9,885 nucleotides of DNA from Desulfobacca acetoxidans. GTDB taxonomy: Bacteria; Desulfobacterota; Desulfobaccia; Desulfobaccales; 0-14-0-80-60-11. The position numbers and the translations under genes were made by a program. The stretch lies in assembly GCA_022736495.1 (NCBI GenBank), contig DZCR01000125.1, forward strand, positions 1 through 9,885. Direction: 5' to 3'. This document shows positions 1-6,086 of the stretch, piece after piece; position 1 is the stretch's first letter; each line of letters starts with the position of its first letter. The notes under the pieces were generated by a model. It was not told the DNA's origin and made no database searches. It worked only from the letters and a program-made list of their open reading frames with translations.

Positions 1-193
1 GATATCACAAAGCGGAGATTAATTAAAGCTAATTGTGAATCAATACACTAGCAGCGCTTAGCGCCAGCCAAACCATCATGTCGAGATTCACTAACCTCAA
101 CCACCAGCACCGATCCCTGTCATGGGGCCGCACCTACCCGGGGATGGCCGTTTGGGGCGGCCCCACCCAGCCGACCCCAGTGGGGGAGCCCCG
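1..193. other. Upstream non-coding stretch before the MFS gene
   Basis: The first ~60 bases are AT-rich and the rest is GC-rich. Stops occur in all minus-strand frames within the first ~40 bases, so no sizeable minus-strand gene runs off the left edge. Plus frame 1 is open for only 16 codons before TAG at 49-51, too little to call a gene tail. A short GCGC-TTA-GCGC hairpin lies near 54-65. No promoter with good -35/-10 spacing was found. Confidence 0.5.
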
Positions 194-1474
194 ATGAACC
201 CGGTGCGGTTCCCCACCTTTGCAGCCCTGCGCCACCGCAATTTCCGGCTGTTTTACAGCGGACAGATGATCTCCCTCACGGGCACTTGGATGCAGTCCGT
301 GGCTTTCAGTTGGCTGGTCCTGATGCTCACCAACTCTTCCTTCTACCTGGGCCTGGTGGGAGCCCTCCAGACCCTGCCGGTGCTCCTCTTTTCGTTTCTA
401 GGCGGGGTGGTGGCCGATCACACCTCCAAACTCAAGCTGTTGTTCATCACTCAGAGCACCCTCATGCTCCTGGCCCTGGTCCTGGGGATCCTGATGGAGG
501 CCAACCTGATCAAGGTCTGGATGCTGTGCGCCCTGGTGTTTCTCTCGGGCACGGCCATGGCCTTTGATATCCCCGTACGCCAGTCCTTTATCGTGGACCT
601 GGTGGGCAAGCCGGATCTGCCCAACGCCATTGCCCTCAACTCCACCCTGTTCAACGCCACCCGGGTGGCGGGACCGGCGGTGGGCGGCGTGATCATCGCC
701 GCGGTGGGCATGGCCAACTGCTTCTTCCTGAATGCTGCCAGCTTTCTGGCGGTGCTCCTGGCCTTGCTCCTCATGAGACTGCCTAAAAACGATATTGCGC
801 CCTGGCAGCCATTTCTCAAGGCTTGGAAGGAACTTCTGGATTACCTGCTGGAACGGCGGGAATTGAAGCTTATTCTGCTGCTCATGACCACGGTGGCGGT
901 CTTCGCTACGCCCTACTTTGTGCTTCTGCCCATCCTGGCCCGGGATGCCCTGGGAGTGGGCCCCCGGGGCTTCGGAGTCCTCATGGCCATGAGCGGCGTG
1001 GGAGCCTTCCTGGGGGGCCTCACCCTGGCCCGGCGCCTGCAGCGCCGCCCACCCATGCCTTCCTTTCTGGCGGGCCAGGGCCTGTTTCTCCTGGGGCTGG
1101 TGGGTCTGGGCCTTTGCCGTAACTATTACGCGGCCCTGGGTTTTATCGCCCTGGCCGGTTTCGGCATGGTGACCCAGCTTTCCACGGGCAACAGCCTCCT
1201 GCAACTCAATGTCCCGGATGAACTGCGGGGCCGCATCATGAGCCTCTTCGGGCTCATCGTCATGGGCTTCGCGCCCCTCGGCAGTATTTTGTACGGCGGC
1301 GTAGCTCACTTTGTGGGGGCCGGCCCGGCCATCGCCGGGGGAGCCCTCATCGCCGCGCTGGTTGCCGGTATCGTGCTCTGGAAAAATCGCGATTTACGCC
1401 ATTTTGGTTTCAGCCAGGGCGGGCCGCACGTACCAGACAGCCTACCACCGACCATCACGCCATTTCGAGGCTAA
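194..1474 (+). CDS. MFS transporter, MFS_3 (EntS-like) family exporter
   Basis: This is a 426-aa inner-membrane major facilitator protein, close to the usual ~400-430 aa with about 12 hydrophobic segments. The N-terminus (FPTFAALRHRNFRLFYSGQ, residues 6-24) is typical of the MFS_3/EntS-type exporters. A motif-A-like loop (GVVADHTSKLK, 71-81) follows TM2. The block around FDIPVRQSF (124-132) through NATRVAGPAVGG (154-165) and the late VPDELRGRIMS motif (340-350) are hallmarks of this family. Family members export small molecules such as siderophores, but the substrate cannot be read from sequence. The start at 194 is chosen because GGGGGAG lies just upstream (182-188). An ATG at 122 in the same frame would add 24 Pro/Gly-rich residues and has no ribosome binding site. 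No partner genes (siderophore synthesis, MFP) lie beside it, and it appears to be monocistronic. Confidence 0.9.
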   Translation: MNPVRFPTFAALRHRNFRLFYSGQMISLTGTWMQSVAFSWLVLMLTNSSFYLGLVGALQTLPVLLFSFLGGVVADHTSKLKLLFITQSTLMLLALVLGILMEANLIKVWMLCALVFLSGTAMAFDIPVRQSFIVDLVGKPDLPNAIALNSTLFNATRVAGPAVGGVIIAAVGMANCFFLNAASFLAVLLALLLMRLPKNDIAPWQPFLKAWKELLDYLLERRELKLILLLMTTVAVFATPYFVLLPILARDALGVGPRGFGVLMAMSGVGAFLGGLTLARRLQRRPPMPSFLAGQGLFLLGLVGLGLCRNYYAALGFIALAGFGMVTQLSTGNSLLQLNVPDELRGRIMSLFGLIVMGFAPLGSILYGGVAHFVGAGPAIAGGALIAALVAGIVLWKNRDLRHFGFSQGGPHVPDSLPPTITPFRG

Positions 1475-1552
1475 TGCGTTCCCTCTTCCAGACCGCAACT
1501 CTTAAGGCGCCCGTCAAAATCAGTCTGTCCGCCACTTTTGCTACCCAACCCC

Positions 1553-1564
1553 TTCTGTACAGAA
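1553..1564. repeat. 12-bp perfect palindrome TTCTGTACAGAA
   Basis: TTCTGTACAGAA is identical to its own reverse complement. It lies 78 bp past the MFS stop and about 210 bp before the next start. It could be a dimeric regulator site or chance. The E. coli LexA box has CTGT and ACAG separated by 8 bases, which is not the case here. Confidence 0.3.
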
Positions 1565-1685
1565 AATTACCTCCGCGTAAGAGTCGCCCATAGGTTGTGG
1601 GAGTAATGAGACAAGATCCATACAGTTAATTTTATTTGTGTCTGGTCTACGCAAACCTGGTAATTTACCGCAACATTTTTATGTA

Positions 1686-1725
1686 TAAATCCTAAGAGTT
1701 TTATGGTAAGATAAAACAGGATTTA
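1686..1725 (+). repeat. Bulged inverted repeat upstream of the NTF2-like gene
   Basis: Outer arms TAAATCCT (1686-1693) and AGGATTTA (1718-1725) are exact complements. Inner arms GTTTTAT (1698-1704) and ATAAAAC (1711-1717) are also exact complements. The only break is a 4-base AAGA bulge in the left arm, and the loop is GGTAAG. This gives 15 base pairs ending 46 bases before the start codon. It could be an RNA leader hairpin or a DNA operator. It lacks the GC-rich stem and clean T-run of a standard terminator. Confidence 0.55.
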
Positions 1726-1756
1726 AAATATTGATGCCATCGGCCCTGGGCCATAC

Positions 1757-1761
1757 AGGAG
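1757..1761 (+). promoter_or_regulatory. Ribosome binding site for the NTF2-like gene
   Basis: AGGAG lies 10 bases upstream of the ATG at 1772. The spacing is slightly long but within the usual range, and it supports that start. Confidence 0.6.
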
Positions 1762-1771
1762 TCGAGTTATC

Positions 1772-2380
1772 ATGGAAGATTTTTGGCACCCCCACACCTC
1801 CACAGCTCATTTGGTTAAGCGTCTCTGGGTCCATGGATTTTTAGTTGGGCTGGGATCGGTAGCGGTTATATTGCTAGTCTGGGTTTTGATCCGGGGCATT
1901 CACGGCCCTCCCAGCCCCCGAGATTCCGCCGCGACCATTTCCTTTTCCCAGACTCGGCCCCACCAGGCCCCGAAAATAGGCGCCGTCCCGACGGTAACCA
2001 GCACATCTTCACCAATTTCGAACCCGACTGTGATCCTGAGAACCCAGGTGGAACAAGTTTTGGAGCGCGTAAGAGCGGCCAACCAGAATAAAGATCTATC
2101 CCAATTATTGACCCTCTATTCGCCCACCTTTTCCGAATTGCCTAAAAAAACCCAAGAAATTGCCCGAGCTTGGGTAACCTGCAATTATCCCAAGATGGAA
2201 TTCCTGATCAAAGAAGTCAAACTTTTGCCCGACGCCCGGGTCTTTGCTCAAGTAATCTGGCATATTCAAGTTGAAGATCGAAAGACAAAAAATCTAAGAG
2301 AAGTTACCAGGGATTACCTGCTCTGGCTCATAAAAGAATCTGGCGAGTGGCGCATCCAAGCTCTGCAAAAGGCCGGATAA
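1772..2380 (+). CDS. Membrane-anchored protein with NTF2/SnoaL-like domain, function unknown
   Basis: This is a 202-aa protein. A hydrophobic segment at about residues 22-40 follows a short N-terminus with Lys16 and Arg17, which suggests a single-pass inner-membrane anchor with the bulk outside the cytoplasm. Residues ~45-88 form a Pro/Ser/Thr-rich linker. From ~91 to 202 the pattern (a helix with QVLERVRAANQNKDLSQLL, then LYSPTF, then alternating beta-like stretches ending in GEWRIQAL, 191-198) resembles the cystatin/NTF2-like SnoaL-type fold, a common ligand-binding or scaffold module. No catalytic residues can be named. It is followed after 26 bp by the SH3b lipoprotein gene, so the two are probably co-transcribed and may work together at the envelope. 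The fold call is by eye. Confidence 0.75.
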   Translation: MEDFWHPHTSTAHLVKRLWVHGFLVGLGSVAVILLVWVLIRGIHGPPSPRDSAATISFSQTRPHQAPKIGAVPTVTSTSSPISNPTVILRTQVEQVLERVRAANQNKDLSQLLTLYSPTFSELPKKTQEIARAWVTCNYPKMEFLIKEVKLLPDARVFAQVIWHIQVEDRKTKNLREVTRDYLLWLIKESGEWRIQALQKAG

Positions 2381-2406
2381 GTCGGCGGCCATACTTATAC
2401 TTATCT

Positions 2407-3207
2407 ATGAGAGCCTTGCGGTTCTTCTCTCGCACAATTTTTTCAGCCCTCGTCCTCGTCCTGGTGGTGGGCAGCTGTACCTCTTTCCGTTCCCCGGCCC
2501 CAGTTGGCAATTATTATGTGACTTCTGAGATCGCTTACTTGCGGGATGGCCCGAGATATGAGGGGCGCGTCCTGGGCCAGCTTTACAAGAACGATCCGGT
2601 AGAGAAACTTGAACCCAACGGTTTGGAATGGTGGCGGGTCCGCTCCGGACGCACCGGGCAAGAGGGCTGGATGCTAGGAAGCCTGCTCAGCTTGAACCCC
2701 GTTCCCATGAACTACTATTATGTCAGCCCAGATACAGTGTCTCTGAGGGAGTGCCCCGGCGAGGAATGCCCGGCCCTACAATTGCTCTACCGGGGAGATG
2801 AGGTCCAGCAGGTGGAAAAGAATGACCGTGGTTGGCGGCGGGTCCTGGTGATTAAGGGCCGGAGCCTGGGCTGGCTTCCCGAACAGGCCCTTGTGGAGCG
2901 CCTGACCCTGACCCAACCCAAGATCGCATCCCCAAATTATTATTATGTGGCCGTGAACCGTCTAAAACTGCGCCAACATCCCCTGAACAGCGCCAATGTC
3001 ATAAAAACCCTGGAGTTTAACGACCAGTTACTCAAAGTGGCAGAGACCACTACGGGCTGGCTTAAAGTACGCCAAACCAAGAGCGGCGCCCAGGGCTGGG
3101 TAGAAAACCGGCACCTGAAATCTCTGCCGCTGAAGTTCCCGCTCCGGCCCAAAAGGCTTCAAAAGAAAGTTCCCCAACGCCCGGAGTCGGATCCCGAGAT
3201 TATGTGA
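2407..3207 (+). CDS. Probable lipoprotein with three tandem SH3b repeats
   Basis: This is a 266-aa protein. The N-terminus (MRALRFFSRT, then a hydrophobic run to VVGSC) is a signal peptide with a plausible lipobox (VGSC) and lipidated Cys24. Three bacterial SH3 (SH3_3-type) repeats follow at about 35-96, 102-164 and 177-240. Each opens with N-Y-Y-(Y)-V, carries a central LR.(x)P-like element (LRDGP 45-49, LREC 113-116, LRQHP 188-192), and closes with a GW (W75-76/GW87, GW142/GW155, GW217/GW230). SH3b domains usually bind peptidoglycan or peptides. The tail (241-258) is Lys/Arg-rich. The ATG at 2407 is preferred over an in-frame GTG at 2347, because the longer form would overlap the upstream gene and bury the signal peptide behind 20 residues. 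There is no clear Shine-Dalgarno, so translation may be coupled to the upstream gene ending at 2380. Repeat 2 has two extra cysteines (116, 121). Confidence 0.82.
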   Translation: MRALRFFSRTIFSALVLVLVVGSCTSFRSPAPVGNYYVTSEIAYLRDGPRYEGRVLGQLYKNDPVEKLEPNGLEWWRVRSGRTGQEGWMLGSLLSLNPVPMNYYYVSPDTVSLRECPGEECPALQLLYRGDEVQQVEKNDRGWRRVLVIKGRSLGWLPEQALVERLTLTQPKIASPNYYYVAVNRLKLRQHPLNSANVIKTLEFNDQLLKVAETTTGWLKVRQTKSGAQGWVENRHLKSLPLKFPLRPKRLQKKVPQRPESDPEIM

Positions 3208-3230
3208 ACCAAATGTGGTCCTGGCCGAAA

Positions 3231-4709
3231 CTAATCGCGCTGGCGGATACGCTGGATGAGGTCGGAAACCGAAGTGGGCTCGGTGATGGGCACCAGGGAC
3301 ACCTGGCCGCCGTAGCCTGTGACGATCTCTCGGCCTGCCACCTGCTCTTCGGGGTAATTGCTCCCCTTGGTGAGGACATCGGGTTTGAGCGCGCTCAGGA
3401 GACCCGGCAATTGCCTGCTGTCAAAGAGAGTGACGTAGTCTACCGCTGAAAGCGCTGCCAGAATGCGCAAGCGTTGGTCTGCCGCGATGACCGGCCGCCC
3501 CTCCCCTTTCACCTGCCGCACCGAGGCGTCGGAATCCACCGCCACCACTAAAATGTCCCCCAGACGGCGGGAAGCTTCCAGAAACTTGATGTGCCCGCTG
3601 TGCAGCAGATCGAAACAGCCGTTGGTAAACACCACCTTTTTGCCCCGAGCCTGGAGTTGGGACAAGAGCAGGCGCAGTTCGGAGACCGGCCGGATTTTTT
3701 CTGCCAACCGGGTCCCCTCCCGGCCCAACTCCCTCGCCAGTTCGCCCCGAAAGATGGGGGCGGTGCCCACCTTGCTTACCACCACCCCGGCGGCGATGTT
3801 GGCCAGGGTGGCCGACAGAACCGGGTCGCCCCAGCGGGCCAGGCCCAGGGCCATGAGCGCCGCCACCGTGTCGCCGGCTCCGGAAACGTCAAACACTTCC
3901 CGGGCCCGGGTGGGGATATGCACCTCCGGGCCTTCGCCGCTAATCAGGAGCATACCATCCGCCCCCAGGGTGATGAGCAGGTATTGGAGTCCGAGGCTCG
4001 CCCGCATCCGGATTCCGGCCCGCACCAGATCATCCCAGTCGGCCAGGGAAGCGCCTGCGGCCAGCTCAGCTTCCTTACGGTTGGGCGTGATCACCGTAGC
4101 CCCGGCATACAGAGAGAAGTCTGTGCCCTTGGGGTCCACCACCACCGGATAACCAAGCCGGCGCCCTTGGGTGATCAGTTCCTGCAAAACTGGCGGCGTA
4201 AGCACGCCTTTGGCATAATCGGACAGGACCAGGGCATGAAGCCCGGGCATATGGACGCTTAAAAATTGCCGGGCGGCTTGCTCAAAGGCCGGGGGAGCCG
4301 GAGTGCGGCTTTCCCGATCGATGCGCACCACTTGCTGAGAGGCTCCCATGACCCTGGTTTTCCGGGAAGTGCGGCGCCCGGGATCCGCGAATAGCCCCTC
4401 TACCCCCACCCCCAGCCGGATCAGTTCCTGCTTCAGCAGGCGGCCGGGGTTGTCTTCTCCCGCCAGGCCCAGGACTTCCACCTGGGCCCCCAGGGCCACC
4501 AGGTTGTTGACCACGTTGCCGGCGCCTCCCAGGGTGTGGGTTTCCCGCTCCACTTCCACCACCGCGACCGGGGCCTCCGGCGAGATGCGCTCCACTTTAC
4601 CCCAGAGATACTCATCCAGCATAAAGTCCCCGGCCACCAGCACCCGGAGGCTTGAAAATCCCTCCAGATCCACTTGGCGGAGACGTTCGGCTAGCAGGTC
4701 AGCGGGCAC
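3231..4709 (-). CDS. hldE: Bifunctional heptose 7-phosphate kinase / heptose 1-phosphate adenylyltransferase HldE
   Basis: This 492-aa cytoplasmic enzyme makes ADP-D-glycero-beta-D-manno-heptose, the donor for LPS inner-core heptose. It performs two steps, with GmhB acting between them. Residues ~20-325 are a PfkB/ribokinase-type kinase: GDFMLDEY (27-34), RISPEAPV (41-48), GGAGNV (61-66), and the catalytic DVSGAGDT (274-281, base Asp280). Residues ~350-492 are the nucleotidyltransferase: FTNGCFDLLHSGH (361-373) with the HxGH motif at 370-373, and KGSNY (448-452). The fused length matches E. coli HldE (477 aa). The start is GTG (4707-4709), six bases after the ugd stop and in the same frame, so translation is probably coupled. 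It is the last gene of the lptD-ugd-hldE run and converges on the SH3b gene with 23 bp between them. The partner genes gmhA, gmhB and hldD are not in the window. Confidence 0.95.
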   Translation of the reverse strand: MPADLLAERLRQVDLEGFSSLRVLVAGDFMLDEYLWGKVERISPEAPVAVVEVERETHTLGGAGNVVNNLVALGAQVEVLGLAGEDNPGRLLKQELIRLGVGVEGLFADPGRRTSRKTRVMGASQQVVRIDRESRTPAPPAFEQAARQFLSVHMPGLHALVLSDYAKGVLTPPVLQELITQGRRLGYPVVVDPKGTDFSLYAGATVITPNRKEAELAAGASLADWDDLVRAGIRMRASLGLQYLLITLGADGMLLISGEGPEVHIPTRAREVFDVSGAGDTVAALMALGLARWGDPVLSATLANIAAGVVVSKVGTAPIFRGELARELGREGTRLAEKIRPVSELRLLLSQLQARGKKVVFTNGCFDLLHSGHIKFLEASRRLGDILVVAVDSDASVRQVKGEGRPVIAADQRLRILAALSAVDYVTLFDSRQLPGLLSALKPDVLTKGSNYPEEQVAGREIVTGYGGQVSLVPITEPTSVSDLIQRIRQRD

Positions 4710-4721
4710 CCTACCCTACCC
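4707..4721 (-). repeat. GGGTA short tandem repeat at the ugd/hldE junction
   Basis: On the minus strand the bases read GGGTAGGGTAGGGTG: two GGGTA units plus a GGGTG variant. The run contains the ugd stop (TAG, 4716-4718) and ends with the hldE GTG start (4707-4709). A change of one 5-base unit would alter the stop/start geometry. Three G-runs are present, one short of a canonical G-quadruplex. Confidence 0.6.
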
Positions 4722-6047
4722 TTCGATTTTTTGGCCGATGTGGAAATATTTGAACCCCAAATTGGACAATTTGACCGGATTATAGAGGTTACGACCGTCA
4801 AAAATCACCGGGGCCTTCATCACAGAGTACATCCGCTCAAAATCGGGCTCCCGGAATTTGGTCCATTCGGTGCAAATAATCAGAGCGTCAGCGCCTTTCA
4901 GAGCCTCGTAAGCGGAAGCGGCAAAAGATACCTGCTGATGGTTCCCCAAATATTGCCGCGTGGCGGTCATGGCCTCCGGGTCATAGGCCTGCACCAAGGC
5001 GCCGGCTTCCAACAGACGGGCAATGATCGTCAGCGCCGGGGCCTCCCGAATGTCGTCCGTCTGTGGCTTGAAGGATAACCCCCAGATCGCGAAGACCCGA
5101 CCCTTGAGATCATCTTTAAAGTAAGTGCGGACGACGTCCACAAAAATCCGACGCTGATCCTGGTTAATGGCCTCGGCCGCTTCCAGAAGCCGAGGGGTAT
5201 AGTCGAAGGATATGGCCGTATGGATCAAGGCCTGCATATCCTTGGGGAAGCAGGAGCCCCCGTATCCCAGCCCGGGAAACAGGAAGAGGGGACCGATGCG
5301 GCTATCAGACCCAATTCCCTGGCGCACCTTGGCGATGTTGGCGCCGGTGCGGCTGCAGATGTTGGCCAACTCATTAATAAAAGAAATTTTCGTGGCCAGG
5401 AAAGCGTTGGCCGCATACTTGGTAAGCTCGGCGCTCAGCACATCCATGATAATGATGGGACTGTTGGTGCGCGTAAACGGCGCATACAACTCTTTCATTA
5501 ACTCCGCCACTCTCACCTCATCGCATCCCACCACAACGCGGTCCGGCTTCATAAAATCATCGATGGCAGAACCTTCTTTGAGGAACTCAGGGTTGGAGAC
5601 TACGTCGAATTCGAGGGTTTCTCCCCGAGCCTGCAGTTCTTCCTTAATGACCTGGCGCACCTGCCGGGCCGTACCCACCGGCACCGTAGATTTGTCCACG
5701 ATCACTTTGTAGCCGTTCATTTGGCGGCCGATCTCCCGGGCTACCTGGAGCACCATGGACAGGTCGGCGGAGCCGTCCCGATCCTGGGGGGTCCCCACCG
5801 CGATGAAACAAACCAGGCTCTTCTGAATTGCCGGCCCGATCTCGGTAGTGAAAAACAAGCGATGTTCCTGATAATTGCGTTTGACATAGTCCTCAAGCCC
5901 TGGTTCATAAATGGGAATGCGACCTTGTTCCAGGGCCTCCACCTTGGCCGCATCCGCATCCACGCAGATGACTTCATTGCCCATTTCGGCAAAGCAGGCC
6001 GCGGTCACCAGACCCACATAGCCTGCGCCAATCATTGCCAGTTTCAT
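4716..6047 (-). CDS. ugd: UDP-glucose 6-dehydrogenase
   Basis: This 443-aa cytoplasmic enzyme oxidises UDP-glucose twice with NAD+ to UDP-glucuronate, the precursor of acidic exopolysaccharides, capsule or Ara4N lipid A modification. The N-terminal Rossmann domain has GAGYVG (7-12) and the acidic Asp30 after it. The middle contains STVPVGT (120-126), NPEFLKEGSA (152-161), KPDR (167-170) and the Lys210/Asn214 pair of ELTKYAANAF. The catalytic thiol is Cys266 in GYGGSCFPKD (261-270). The C-terminal UDP-binding domain carries GLSFKPQTDDIREAP (323-337). Length and motif order match the single-domain bacterial family (TuaD/RkpK type). A UDP-N-acetylmannosamine dehydrogenase is a less likely alternative. 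The start is set by a strong GAGGAGGT 10 bases upstream. It lies 39 bases after lptD and six before hldE, so it is probably mid-operon. Confidence 0.95.
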   Translation of the reverse strand: MKLAMIGAGYVGLVTAACFAEMGNEVICVDADAAKVEALEQGRIPIYEPGLEDYVKRNYQEHRLFFTTEIGPAIQKSLVCFIAVGTPQDRDGSADLSMVLQVAREIGRQMNGYKVIVDKSTVPVGTARQVRQVIKEELQARGETLEFDVVSNPEFLKEGSAIDDFMKPDRVVVGCDEVRVAELMKELYAPFTRTNSPIIIMDVLSAELTKYAANAFLATKISFINELANICSRTGANIAKVRQGIGSDSRIGPLFLFPGLGYGGSCFPKDMQALIHTAISFDYTPRLLEAAEAINQDQRRIFVDVVRTYFKDDLKGRVFAIWGLSFKPQTDDIREAPALTIIARLLEAGALVQAYDPEAMTATRQYLGNHQQVSFAASAYEALKGADALIICTEWTKFREPDFERMYSVMKAPVIFDGRNLYNPVKLSNLGFKYFHIGQKIEG

Positions 6048-6057
6048 GAATGTAGTA

Positions 6058-6065
6058 ACCTCCTC
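6058..6065 (-). promoter_or_regulatory. Strong ribosome binding site of ugd
   Basis: GAGGAGGT on the minus strand is a near-perfect anti-16S match, 10 bases before the ATG (6045-6047). It is the best ribosome binding site in the window. It lies in the 39-base gap after the lptD stop, so ugd can be translated independently of lptD. Confidence 0.8.
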
Positions 6066-6086
6066 AGTGCTTGCTCCAGGTTCCGC

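Larger units (their letters stand above)
1475..1771. other. AT-rich intergenic region with two inverted repeats
   Basis: This 297-bp gap separates the MFS gene from the NTF2-like/SH3b unit. Its second half (about 1620-1740) is markedly AT-rich compared with the flanking genes and probably holds the promoter of the next unit. TATAAA (1684-1689) and TAAAAT (1724-1729) are -10-like, but neither has a convincing -35 at 16-18 bp, so no promoter is called. A 12-bp palindrome (1553-1564) and a bulged hairpin (1686-1725) are listed separately. No coding frame is convincing. Confidence 0.5.

Noticed and set aside
122..193. N-terminal extension of the MFS protein from the ATG at 122
   Set aside because: The 24 extra residues are Pro/Gly-rich and unlike family N-termini, there is no ribosome binding site, and a good one exists for the ATG at 194.
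398..1309. Long open minus-strand frame opposite the MFS gene (303 codons)
   Set aside because: The translation is rich in Gln, His, Gly and Ala with no recognisable domain. It is the antisense of a clear GC-biased MFS gene, so it is a shadow.
1553..1564. LexA-type SOS box
   Set aside because: CTGT and ACAG abut directly here, whereas the E. coli-type box needs eight bases between them. No SOS gene lies nearby.
3463..4262. Open plus-strand frames opposite hldE
   Set aside because: Both are low-complexity Arg/Ser/Pro- or Gly/His-rich translations lying wholly over well-supported hldE motifs.
4707..4721. G-quadruplex at the ugd/hldE junction
   Set aside because: Only three G-runs are present in close proximity; the canonical fold needs four.
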